DNA of 5,041 nt from Chloroflexota bacterium. GTDB taxonomy: Bacteria > Chloroflexota > Dehalococcoidia > SZUA-161. The notes beneath the pieces are model-generated. The model saw only the letters and a list, made by a program, of their open reading frames with translations, was not told the origin of the DNA and did no database searches. The stretch covers positions 1 to 5,041 of the forward strand of contig VGNW01000174.1 of NCBI GenBank assembly GCA_016865955.1. Reading direction: 5' to 3'. Below are positions 1 through 4,999 of the stretch, in pieces (the stretch's first letter is position 1; each line of letters begins with the position of its first letter). The position numbers were made by a program, and so were the translations under genes.

Positions 1-235
1 CGCAGTGATGGCCATGGCTGCGCCAGTCGCCAGCCCGGAGATGGATTTCGACATCCCCGATAAGCAGTCCGCCTGAGGCGGCGATCACCGCGTCCCGGAA
101 ATCGGGGCCGCTGTCCCGGTTCTCCCGGCCCGGGTAAATCACCAGCAGCCTGCCGCCCGAGCCGGTAACCAGGCTATCCCCAGCCAGCAGTTGCCTTTGC
201 CAGATTCGGGCGAGCAGACGCTCATCTATCTCCAC
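1..235 (-). CDS. DUF2851 family protein, 5' part only
   Basis: Read leftward from GTG at 235, the window holds the first 78 codons with no stop; the rest lies beyond position 1. I translated this by hand. The segment LARIWQRQLL near the start, then YPGRENRDSGPDFRDAVI and GDVEIHLRAGDWRSHGHH, match the N-terminal signature of DUF2851 as I remember it: an IW motif, a PGxxNxxxGPDFxxA block, then GxVEIHxxxxDWxxHxH. The biochemical role of the family is not established; the conserved D, E and H residues invite comparison with metal-dependent enzymes, but that is speculation. The start is uncertain: an in-frame TAG lies a few codons upstream, GTG is the first standard start after it, and only a weak AGG precedes it at short spacing. 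The gene follows the XRE regulator by 67 bp on the same strand, so the two probably form an operon. Confidence 0.8.
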   Translation of the reverse strand, partial: MEIDERLLARIWQRQLLAGDSLVTGSGGRLLVIYPGRENRDSGPDFRDAVIAASGGLLIGDVEIHLRAGDWRSHGHHC

Positions 236-258
236 CTTACCTATGACAACACCTTTCT

Positions 259-339
259 AAATCCCAAACTACAAACTCCAAATTCCAAATCGCAAGCATC
301 TTTCAGTGTTTGGGATTTGGAGCTTGGTTCTTGGGATTT
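259..339. repeat. imperfect inverted repeat of AATCCCAAA type
   Basis: The arm at 259-290 (AAATCCCAAACTACAAACTC and onward) is the reverse complement of the arm at 308-339 (ending TTCTTGGGATTT) at about 25 of 32 positions, around a 17-nt loop at 291-307. Each arm is made of short degenerate units such as CCAAA and CCAAAT. Repeats of this style are scattered between genes in many environmental genomes, where they give spurious proteins rich in N, P and K. Here the right arm encodes the C-terminal tail of the XRE regulator. The stem could fold in RNA between the regulator and the DUF2851 gene and alter their relative expression; that role is inferred. Confidence 0.75.
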
Positions 340-566
340 TCCGCCTCAGATGCTTCGTAGACAAAGCCCGCCCTCTCCGCTATCAGCGAGAGCAGCCGCG
401 CCGAGGTGCCCCGCGGGCTGTACATCCCGGTCTCCCACTCGCTGACGGTCTGCTGCCGTGCCCCCAGTTCCCCCGCCAGCTCCTGCTGGGTCATCCCCAG
501 GTGCTTGCGCAGCCGCCACACGCCCCCGGCGTCCCAGCGGGCACTTTTCTTTCCGCCTGTTGCCAT
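303..566 (-). CDS. XRE-family helix-turn-helix regulator, 87 aa
   Basis: This is a small DNA-binding protein that is almost entirely a Cro/C1-type helix-turn-helix. After a basic N-terminus (residues 1-10), helix 1 covers VWRLRKHLG (16-24), helix 2 TQQELAGELG (26-35), and the recognition helix RQQTVSEWETG (37-47); a hydrophobic helix, LLSLIAERAGF (58-68), closes the fold. It has no ligand-binding or peptidase domain, so it probably acts as a dimeric repressor. Residues 75-87 (AENPKNQAPNPKH) are encoded by the inverted repeat at 259-339 and look like an extension past the natural end near Y70. The ATG at 566 has no visible Shine-Dalgarno sequence. The promoter and a perfect palindrome lie directly upstream, which points to autoregulation. 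The DUF2851 gene follows on the same strand, and the DUF5343 gene is divergent. Confidence 0.88.
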   Translation of the reverse strand: MATGGKKSARWDAGGVWRLRKHLGMTQQELAGELGARQQTVSEWETGMYSPRGTSARLLSLIAERAGFVYEASEAENPKNQAPNPKH

Positions 567-572
567 GGCGCC

Positions 573-601
573 AACTTACACGTTTCCGTGTAAAATGTCA
601 A
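573..601 (-). promoter_or_regulatory. Promoter of the XRE regulator
   Basis: On the minus strand a perfect -35 TTGACA (596-601) is followed after 17 bp by TAAGTT (573-578), a weak -10 with 3 of 6 consensus bases. Initiation about 7 nt downstream would fall at or next to the A of the ATG at 566, predicting a leaderless mRNA. The weak -10 is the main doubt. Confidence 0.55.
576..593. promoter_or_regulatory. Palindromic operator in the XRE promoter
   Basis: TTACACG (576-582) and CGTGTAA (587-593) form a perfect 7-bp inverted repeat around TTTC. It fills most of the spacer between the -35 and -10 elements and overlaps the -10, an ideal place for a dimeric repressor. The XRE protein itself is the likely ligand, by analogy with Cro/C1 autoregulation. 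No other copy of this palindrome was noticed in the window. Confidence 0.6.
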
Positions 602-823
602 TACCGCCGCCACTTTTAGTCTGCCTATCGCTGAGTCCTCCAGCCCGGGCAGAGGACTAACCCGTTACATCATCGGGACTGAACCGCCACGAGCTGTCTT
701 GCGGAAGTTCTAATGACAAAATTACCTCGGACTGAGGACTGTCCCATGCGAAACAGTCCCGAAAACCTTGCCGATTCGCACCGATAAACACGATGGCAAC
801 GATGGAAAGTCCGAGATTTTGCA

Positions 824-841
824 CGGACTGTTGACAGTCCG
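824..841. promoter_or_regulatory. Palindromic operator over the -35 element
   Basis: CGGACTG (824-830) and CAGTCCG (835-841) form a perfect 7-bp inverted repeat around TTGA. The -35 hexamer TTGACA (831-836) lies in its centre, so a bound protein would block RNA polymerase. It is the tightest palindrome of the half-site array. Confidence 0.65.
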
Positions 842-859
842 CCCAGTTTTTGTTATAAT
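831..859 (+). promoter_or_regulatory. Consensus sigma70 promoter of the DUF5343 gene
   Basis: TTGACA (831-836), a 17-bp spacer, and TATAAT (854-859) match the consensus exactly, and TGT directly before the -10 adds the extended -10 motif. Initiation is expected near 866, giving a leader of about 49 nt before the ATG at 915. So strong a promoter usually needs a repressor, and operator-like palindromes cover the -35 and the start region. Confidence 0.9.
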
Positions 860-868
860 ACTGTGCAC

Positions 869-908
869 GGACTGAACTGTTTAGTCCCGAAAGGGTTGAG
901 TCCCGAGG
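869..908 (+). promoter_or_regulatory. Leader with competing hairpins before the DUF5343 gene
   Basis: In the predicted leader, GGACTGAAC (869-877) can pair with GTTTAGTCC (879-887), or instead with the near-copy GTTGAGTCC (895-903), which adjoins the ribosome-binding site GAGG (905-908). CCC-GAAA-GGG (886-895) is a further small hairpin with a GNRA-type loop. The pairings exclude one another and differ in how close they come to the ribosome-binding site. The same bases may simply be DNA operator sites. Confidence 0.35.
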
Positions 909-914
909 CAGAAA

Positions 915-1631
915 ATGACCGGTATAAGAGACTCCGATTTGGAAGGACGGGGACTGATTCCCCCCTACGGACCGAGCCGGGGCATGCTCCAGGCGCTGCA
1001 CCTGCTGCGCCGGACTACCCCACCGCGGATAGACAGCGACTACCTGCGAGTCAACAAGATCGCCCCGGGCAACGAGTACAAGGTGGTGGGCGCACTGCGA
1101 TTTCTGAACCTCATAGACGACGAAGGCAGGCCTACCGATAACAGCCGCCTGCTCAAGACCAAAGGCGCCACCTACACCCTGGCGCTGCAGGAAATCGTTA
1201 AGAAGGCTTACTCAGGGGTGTTCCGCGGACTGAAGCCCACCGAAATAACCCGCGAGGGCATCTACAACCACTTCGTCACCGAGGGCGGCATGGGGGCGGA
1301 GATGGCGACCAAGGCTGCCCGCTTTCTGGTCAAGCTCTGCAGGCTGGCGGAGATAGAGCTCGCCCCAGAATCGCCCAGAACGGCTTCGCGGGGCAGAAAA
1401 CGGGCTAAAGCTCAGCCACTGCCCTATTCCCGACCTCAGGTCGGTGCCGCGCCAGCGGACTATGTGCTGCAGTCCCCTCCCGTCGTTGCCGGACAGTTCC
1501 CCATGGTGCTGGCGCTGACGCCGGAGATGGCGTCGATGAGCGTGGAGCAGTTGACCGAGCTGTTCCGCAAGATGAGGCTCGCGCTGGAGCAGTCCGCGCC
1601 CGCCCAGAACAGAACGCCTGACAGCCAATAG
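915..1631 (+). CDS. DUF5343 domain protein, 238 aa
   Basis: Residues about 15-150 fit DUF5343: the opening IPPYGPSRGMLQALHLL (15-31), the hallmark ALRFLNLIDDEGRPT (60-74), a helix with AYSGVF (98-103), and the closing FVTEGGMGAEMATKAARFLV (120-139) followed by KLCRLAEIEL. The alternation of helices and basic residues resembles winged-helix DNA-binding folds, so a regulatory role is possible, but the family's function is not known to me. A basic, Pro/Ala-rich linker (151-195, with RGRKRAKAQ) leads to a short C-terminal module, FPMVLALTPEMASMSVEQLT (196 onward) and a helix ending near residue 228. The ATG at 915 has GAGG six bases upstream. Transcription comes from an unusually strong promoter ringed by operators. 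The gene is divergent from the XRE regulator and convergent with the MFS gene. Confidence 0.8.
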   Translation: MTGIRDSDLEGRGLIPPYGPSRGMLQALHLLRRTTPPRIDSDYLRVNKIAPGNEYKVVGALRFLNLIDDEGRPTDNSRLLKTKGATYTLALQEIVKKAYSGVFRGLKPTEITREGIYNHFVTEGGMGAEMATKAARFLVKLCRLAEIELAPESPRTASRGRKRAKAQPLPYSRPQVGAAPADYVLQSPPVVAGQFPMVLALTPEMASMSVEQLTELFRKMRLALEQSAPAQNRTPDSQ

Positions 1632-1634
1632 TTA

Positions 1635-1666
1635 GACAAGGGGCTTAAGCCCCCTGTCCCGAATTT
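1635..1666 (+). terminator. Palindromic hairpin at the convergent 3' ends
   Basis: GACAAGGGGC (1635-1644) and GCCCCCTGTC (1649-1658) form a ten-base stem with one mismatch around TTAA; the core GGGGCTTAAGCCCC is a perfect palindrome. On the plus strand a short T run (1663-1666) follows after CCGAA, so it is a plausible but weak terminator for the DUF5343 gene. Downstream of it on the minus strand there is no T run. It contains the MFS stop codon (1645-1647), so it would fold within that mRNA's 3' end. Confidence 0.6.
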
Positions 1667-2907
1667 TCAACACAGACCCCGCTCTCTTTCCCCTGTCTTT
1701 CTCTGCGCATGAACAAATTGAATGCGACCACGCCGGCAAAGACGAATATGGCAGCATAGCGGAATACCCAGGCGGTGCCGAAGGAATCGGCTATGGCGCC
1801 TCCGGCCAGAGAGCCGATGAGCAGCCCTATAGAGCTTGCCGTATTGGAAACGCCCATCACCGAGCCCATGCCGAGCACCCTGCCTTTGCCCACCGTTATG
1901 GCATTGAGGGAGGGCGAAGCCATGCTTTCAAATATCCCCAGAATCACAAACACCAGCATCATAAGGGCGAAACTGCCCGCCCAGGGCACGACCAGGCTGC
2001 ATACCCCCACCACCGCAAGCCCGATGCTGGCTAACAGCACCCGGCTCATGCGGTCCGCCAGCCAGCCGAAGGGGTATGCCAGAGTGCCGTTCAGTATCGA
2101 GCGCACCGACATCACAATGCCCACCAGGGTGAGGCTCGTGCCCAGCTCCGAGGTCATGAAGATGCCCAGAAAGGCAAGGACAGCGCCGTAGCTGAGCCCC
2201 AGCACCAGTTGAAAGGTGATAACGCCGCGTACAGTGTTATCCCTCAGCATAGCAGCGAACGGGGTGGACACCTCTCTGTGTCCTTCCGCCGGCAGGGACG
2301 ACTTCCTGCCGGGCAGGAAGAAGAAGGCGACCAGGAAGCCCAGGGAGCTCAGAATACCCATGCTGAGGAAGGTAGCATCCATGCCCAGATGGTCATACAC
2401 CATGCCTCCCAGCATGGGGCCGATGCCGAACCCCGCTATCATAGCTATATTGAACAGCCCCATGTATCTGCCCTCATGGCCGCGGGGCGCCATCTCCCCC
2501 ACATAAGCATAAGCCGTCGGTATCACCATCGCCGAGCCGACGCCGCTGAGGATACGGAAGAGCACCAGCTCTTTATAAGTGGGGGACCAAAAGTAGCCTG
2601 CCGCCGCTACAGCGAAAATGAGGAGCCCCAGCCAGAGGAACAGCCGCTTGCCGAACCTGTCGGACAGCCTGCCGATGAGGAGCATAAGCGGGATTTGCGA
2701 CAGGGCGAACCCGCTGAAGGCAAGCCCGAGCCAGATGCCGCTGGCTCCCATGTCCTGAGCGAAGACGGCGAGCAGCGGGCTGACCATGGCGATGCCGGCA
2801 ATGCTCACGAACAGGGCGAGCCAGACCACGGCGAACGCCCTGTTTTGCAAAAAGAATCGGGCTAACCCCGACGTCAGCCCGAATGAGGTTTTTGGTTTAT
2901 TTGTCAT
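1645..2907 (-). CDS. Major facilitator superfamily transporter, DHA1-like exporter, 420 aa
   Basis: This is a 12-helix inner-membrane secondary transporter of normal MFS length. Motif A is at 79-88 (GRLSDRFGKR), with a degenerate echo in the second half (GWLADRMSR, 281-289). Motif B in TM4 is LFRILSGVGSA (116-126), with the conserved R118. Motif C in TM5 is GFGIGPMLGG (159-168), the antiporter signature of proton-coupled drug exporters. The central cytoplasmic loop lies at about 200-225 (GRKSSLPAEGHREV). These motifs support efflux of a small molecule by proton antiport; the substrate cannot be told. The ATG at 2907 precedes a short polar segment and TM1 but has no clear Shine-Dalgarno sequence. 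The gene appears monocistronic, with a possible promoter at 2969-2997. Confidence 0.92.
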   Translation of the reverse strand: MTNKPKTSFGLTSGLARFFLQNRAFAVVWLALFVSIAGIAMVSPLLAVFAQDMGASGIWLGLAFSGFALSQIPLMLLIGRLSDRFGKRLFLWLGLLIFAVAAAGYFWSPTYKELVLFRILSGVGSAMVIPTAYAYVGEMAPRGHEGRYMGLFNIAMIAGFGIGPMLGGMVYDHLGMDATFLSMGILSSLGFLVAFFFLPGRKSSLPAEGHREVSTPFAAMLRDNTVRGVITFQLVLGLSYGAVLAFLGIFMTSELGTSLTLVGIVMSVRSILNGTLAYPFGWLADRMSRVLLASIGLAVVGVCSLVVPWAGSFALMMLVFVILGIFESMASPSLNAITVGKGRVLGMGSVMGVSNTASSIGLLIGSLAGGAIADSFGTAWVFRYAAIFVFAGVVAFNLFMRRERQGKESGVCVENSGQGA

Positions 2908-2968
2908 CGGTTAGACACAATTAAATAAAGCGACAGGACATTGTGCAGCGAAACACCGCAAAATGTTG

Positions 2969-2997
2969 CCTATACTATGTAAAAAGTATATCAGCAA
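2969..2997 (-). promoter_or_regulatory. Putative MFS promoter
   Basis: On the minus strand TTGCTG (2992-2997) is spaced 17 bp from TATAGG (2969-2974); both hexamers are only partial matches. The inverted repeat TATACT-N8-AGTATA (2971-2990) covers the -10 and spacer and could be an operator. The leader would be about 55 nt. Confidence 0.35.
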
Positions 2998-3046
2998 GAC
3001 GCCCGCACCTCAACCGCGGGATGCGCGGAGATTGCGCACTCTCGCT

Positions 3047-3108
3047 GCTCGCTGCGGATGTTATCATCCACAGCCCCCTCCCTTGTGGGATGATAACATC
3101 CCACAAGG
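3047..3108. repeat. Hairpin-forming repeat, left copy
   Basis: Two stem-loops lie side by side. The first is TGCGGATG-TTAT-CATCCACA (3053-3072), with one mismatch. The second is CCTTGTGGGATG-ATAA-CATCCCACAAGG (3081-3108), a perfect 12-bp stem. GGATGTTATCATCC (3056-3069) is also the exact complement of GGATGATAACATCC (3088-3101), so the two can pair with each other instead. About 42 bp recur in the same orientation at 5000-5041. There is no T run, so it is not a standard terminator; a REP-like dispersed palindrome or recombination site is more likely. Confidence 0.8.
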
Positions 3109-3134
3109 AGCATAAGAATTAACTTGCACTAGAG

Positions 3135-3163
3135 TTGACCAGGAAGCCGATAAGCATTAAGAT
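3135..3163 (+). promoter_or_regulatory. Putative promoter of the HEPN gene
   Basis: TTGACC (3135-3140, 5 of 6 consensus bases), a 17-bp spacer, and TAAGAT (3158-3163, 4 of 6) place the start near 3170 and give a leader of about 80 nt. The palindrome TGGAA-T-TTCCA (3170-3180) lies at the predicted start and may be a regulator site. Confidence 0.5.
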
Positions 3164-3250
3164 TTGCTGTGGAATTTCCATTAAGTCGAGACGCTATACA
3201 AAGGTCTCAAGGGTGATGCAGCCTGATAACCGCTCTACTAAGGATGCATA

Positions 3251-4201
3251 ATGGCCGAGATTCAAGGACAGTTCGACGTTAGTCTTTCAATACCAGTAGC
3301 TGTAACGCCTGATTTTTTAGAACCTAATCTATCTCTGTGCCAGTTTCAGATAGACGGTGACAGGGTTATAATATCACCGCTCAATGTAGCAGAGGCGATC
3401 CCTTATCCAGATGGCGATTATGAGCCGTCTAAACTGACAGAGATAAGGGTGTGGATAATTAGGGAAATCGATTTGGGACGAGAGCAGGAAGATAGCCTGA
3501 CGCTTTCTCCCGATGAGGAGCGTTTGTTTGAGAGAGTTCTTGTGGAAGCGACAAGGCGTTTTGTCACAATTATCAAGCACATGACCAATCAATGGGACTT
3601 GGACACAAGACATCCTATATATGCCTACGATTATGATTATTCATTGGGTGATACGCAATTAAACACAGTCTGGCCATTACAGCAGGGTGCTAAGCGCATG
3701 CCAGAATATGCCCATGGTGTGATCATATTTCACACACGTGACTTTAAGAAGGAGCTAAATCAAGAGATGTGGCAAGAACTGGCTAACGAAGTGTTACGCC
3801 CCATTTCAGTTCCTCTCTACGACGAATTACTCCACGATGCTAAGAATTTCCGCAGTCACATGCGCTACGATGCATCAGCGCTTTACGCTGCTATCGCCGC
3901 TGAATTGATGTTAGAGGAGGCGTGTGGGAGCCTTCTGAGAACAAAAGGGAACCTAAGCAACAAGCAATGTGCAGTAGAGCTGAGGAATAAAAACAATCAA
4001 CAGATTCTTAACCTAATCCGCGAACTTGACGCTAGTGTATCTGTAAAATACGAGGATGTAAGAAAGCTGTTTAATCTACGCAATAAAATAGCTCATGGGC
4101 AAGCTAAAACTGTTACAGGACAGGAAGCTGCTGAAGCCATCAACAGTGCAGAAAATCTGAAACAGCACCTTAAGGATATGTTATACACTTCCATGCCGTA
4201 G
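3251..4201 (+). CDS. HEPN-like domain protein, 316 aa, function unknown
   Basis: The C-terminal part (about 185-310) is helical and resembles HEPN domains: a helix with YDASALYAAIAAELMLEEA (206-224), then EDVRKLFNLRNKIAHGQ (268-284). RNKIAH (277-282) is the Rx4H motif that in many HEPN proteins forms an RNase active site; others of the fold lack activity, so RNA cleavage is possible but unproven. The N-terminal 180 residues, which look like mixed strands and helices with an unusual YAYDYDYSLGD (124-134), match no family I recognise. No signal peptide or membrane segment is seen, so it is probably cytoplasmic. The ATG at 3251 has AAGGA six bases upstream. The gene is clearly AT-richer than the MFS and DUF5343 genes. 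It overlaps the convergent neighbour by 21 bp at the 3' end and lies between copies of the hairpin repeat. Confidence 0.75.
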   Translation: MAEIQGQFDVSLSIPVAVTPDFLEPNLSLCQFQIDGDRVIISPLNVAEAIPYPDGDYEPSKLTEIRVWIIREIDLGREQEDSLTLSPDEERLFERVLVEATRRFVTIIKHMTNQWDLDTRHPIYAYDYDYSLGDTQLNTVWPLQQGAKRMPEYAHGVIIFHTRDFKKELNQEMWQELANEVLRPISVPLYDELLHDAKNFRSHMRYDASALYAAIAAELMLEEACGSLLRTKGNLSNKQCAVELRNKNNQQILNLIRELDASVSVKYEDVRKLFNLRNKIAHGQAKTVTGQEAAEAINSAENLKQHLKDMLYTSMP

Positions 4202-4906
4202 CTTCTTGCTATATGCCTCCGCAGCATCTCTGGTATTTTGAATTAAATTAGAAATCTCCGCTGTACTTCGAGCGGAAATATAACTGGGTAGATTCCTTTC
4301 CAATTGGCTTGATGCAGCATTGTCTCCTTTGGCGTAGGCAGCACCGAGTTTGGTGACCCAAAAGCAAGCAGCTAAGGTAGGTGCAACCATATCTAACTTA
4401 TCTAGCCCTTTTTCTAACTCCACCAATCTAAGAAGCAATGCATCTACACTACCTTTTATTTGTGCATCCCACCAGAAAAGTCCTTTAGTCCTATTCCAGG
4501 CTAGATCAAACCGACCCAATGCCTCCTTTGTCTTAGTCGATTGCGGTTTTGAAGCTAGTTGTTTCTCTATGTGATAAAAATCCCTTGTAATCCGCTGCCA
4601 ACTGTGCCAAGCGATTTCCAAAGCGTGCTGATAAGTAGGCTCAACGACCTCATCCCATTTCCACGGTTCACATTTACGCACTTCAACAATGGCATGGGTA
4701 TCATAGACTAGAATAACTTGAAGTCTCCTAATAAACTTGCCGCCAGCGTCCAATACGAAGGTTCCATCTTTCAAATCTGTTGATCGGCAATAAAGCCCGA
4801 AGCGATTTAGTTCTCCTTTTGCAATAAGAGGCAACGACGCCTTAACCGATGCTATCAGTTTCAGCTTCTCAAATGTCGAGTCTGATATTCCTATTAGAGC
4901 AGTCAC
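4181..4906 (-). CDS. Hypothetical protein, 241 aa, partner of the HEPN gene
   Basis: I do not recognise this protein. Residues about 1-90 appear to be mixed alpha/beta: a first helix (TFEKLKLIASVKASL, 11-25), then strands around FGLYCRS, GTFVLDAGG and LQVILVYDTHAIVEVRK (62-78). A Trp-rich junction (PWKWDEVV, 81-88) leads to an all-helical C-terminal half, including HALEIAWHSWQRITRDFYH (94-112). No signal peptide or membrane segment is visible. I chose GTG at 4906 because AAGGAA (4916-4921) lies nine bases upstream; a TTG at 4930 extends the frame by eight codons but lacks a good ribosome-binding site. The codons are AT-richer than in the left half of the window. The 3' end overlaps the HEPN gene by 21 bp. 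Partner, substrate or regulator of that gene are all possible. Confidence 0.7.
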   Translation of the reverse strand: MTALIGISDSTFEKLKLIASVKASLPLIAKGELNRFGLYCRSTDLKDGTFVLDAGGKFIRRLQVILVYDTHAIVEVRKCEPWKWDEVVEPTYQHALEIAWHSWQRITRDFYHIEKQLASKPQSTKTKEALGRFDLAWNRTKGLFWWDAQIKGSVDALLLRLVELEKGLDKLDMVAPTLAACFWVTKLGAAYAKGDNAASSQLERNLPSYISARSTAEISNLIQNTRDAAEAYSKKLRHGSV

Positions 4907-4963
4907 TGTTGTTTCTTCCTTTTCCCACAACGGACAGAATTCAAAGCATTTCCCGTAGGAGTC

Positions 4964-4992
4964 ATTTTACCTAGATGCTTCATTGAAAGCAA
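4964..4992 (-). promoter_or_regulatory. Putative promoter of the 241-aa gene
   Basis: On the minus strand TTGCTT (4987-4992), a 17-bp spacer, and TAAAAT (4964-4969, 5 of 6 consensus bases) predict initiation near 4957. The leader would be about 50 nt and contain the AAGGAA ribosome-binding site, which agrees with the GTG start at 4906. Confidence 0.5.
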
Positions 4993-4999
4993 GATATCC

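Larger units (their letters stand above)
673..906. repeat. Array of TCGG(G)ACT half-sites
   Basis: The exact 8-mer TCGGGACT occurs at 673-680, and its complement AGTCCCGA at 755-762, 883-890 and 899-906. The shorter form TCGGACT is at 727-733, with its complement AGTCCGA at 808-814. Further GGACT or AGTCC cores lie at 736-740, 825-829, 836-840 and 869-873, and TGCACGGACTG is repeated exactly at 820-830 and 864-874, 44 bp apart. Paired half-sites make palindromes at 736-759, 824-841 and 869-887. Chance predicts fewer than one GGACT core on either strand in a stretch of this size. Spacing is irregular, so this is not a CRISPR array; multiple operator sites for an unidentified protein are the simplest reading. 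Confidence 0.75.
567..914. other. Gene-free divergent regulatory region
   Basis: This stretch separates the leftward XRE gene from the rightward DUF5343 gene and holds no convincing coding sequence. From left to right it contains the XRE promoter and palindrome (573-601), an inverted repeat AGTCCTC/GAGGACT (634-640 and 652-658) around a GCCCGGGC core, the TCGG(G)ACT array (673-906), and the DUF5343 promoter and leader. The density of inverted repeats suggests control by at least two different DNA-binding proteins. Confidence 0.7.
2908..3250. other. Divergent intergenic region between the MFS and HEPN genes
   Basis: No coding sequence was recognised here. The stretch holds the putative MFS promoter (2969-2997) with a TATACT/AGTATA inverted repeat (2971-2976 and 2985-2990), the hairpin repeat (3047-3108), and the putative promoter of the HEPN gene (3135-3163). 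Base composition changes from GC-rich to AT-richer across it, which may mark the left edge of an acquired module. Confidence 0.6.

Noticed and set aside
673..906. CRISPR array or replication iterons
   Set aside because: The repeats are only 7-8 bp, irregularly spaced and in both orientations, with no spacers and no replication or cas gene nearby.
657..1001. Leftward 114-codon open frame
   Set aside because: It covers the DUF5343 promoter, its half-site array and its start, and its translation resembles no protein.
2302..2320. Perfect 19-bp palindrome CTTCCTGCC-G-GGCAGGAAG
   Set aside because: It lies inside the MFS reading frame in the central loop and is explained by the codons there; nothing else suggests a site.
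2209..2865. Rightward 218-codon open frame opposite the MFS gene
   Set aside because: It is antisense to a clear 12-helix transporter, and its His/Glu/Gln-rich translation is typical of the strand opposite a GC-rich gene.
3188..3208. GAGAC/GTCTC inverted repeat in the HEPN gene leader
   Set aside because: A 5-bp stem with an 11-nt loop is too weak and too common to claim a function.
4907..4930. TTG at 4930 as the start of the 241-aa gene
   Set aside because: It lacks a good ribosome-binding site, whereas the GTG at 4906 has AAGGAA at good spacing.
4903..4983. Leftward 26-codon frame (MKHLGKMTPTGNAL...) ending in a GTGA overlap with the 241-aa gene
   Set aside because: The overlap suggests a coupled leader peptide, but the best promoter (4964-4992) starts transcription downstream of both of its ATGs and no ribosome-binding site was seen.
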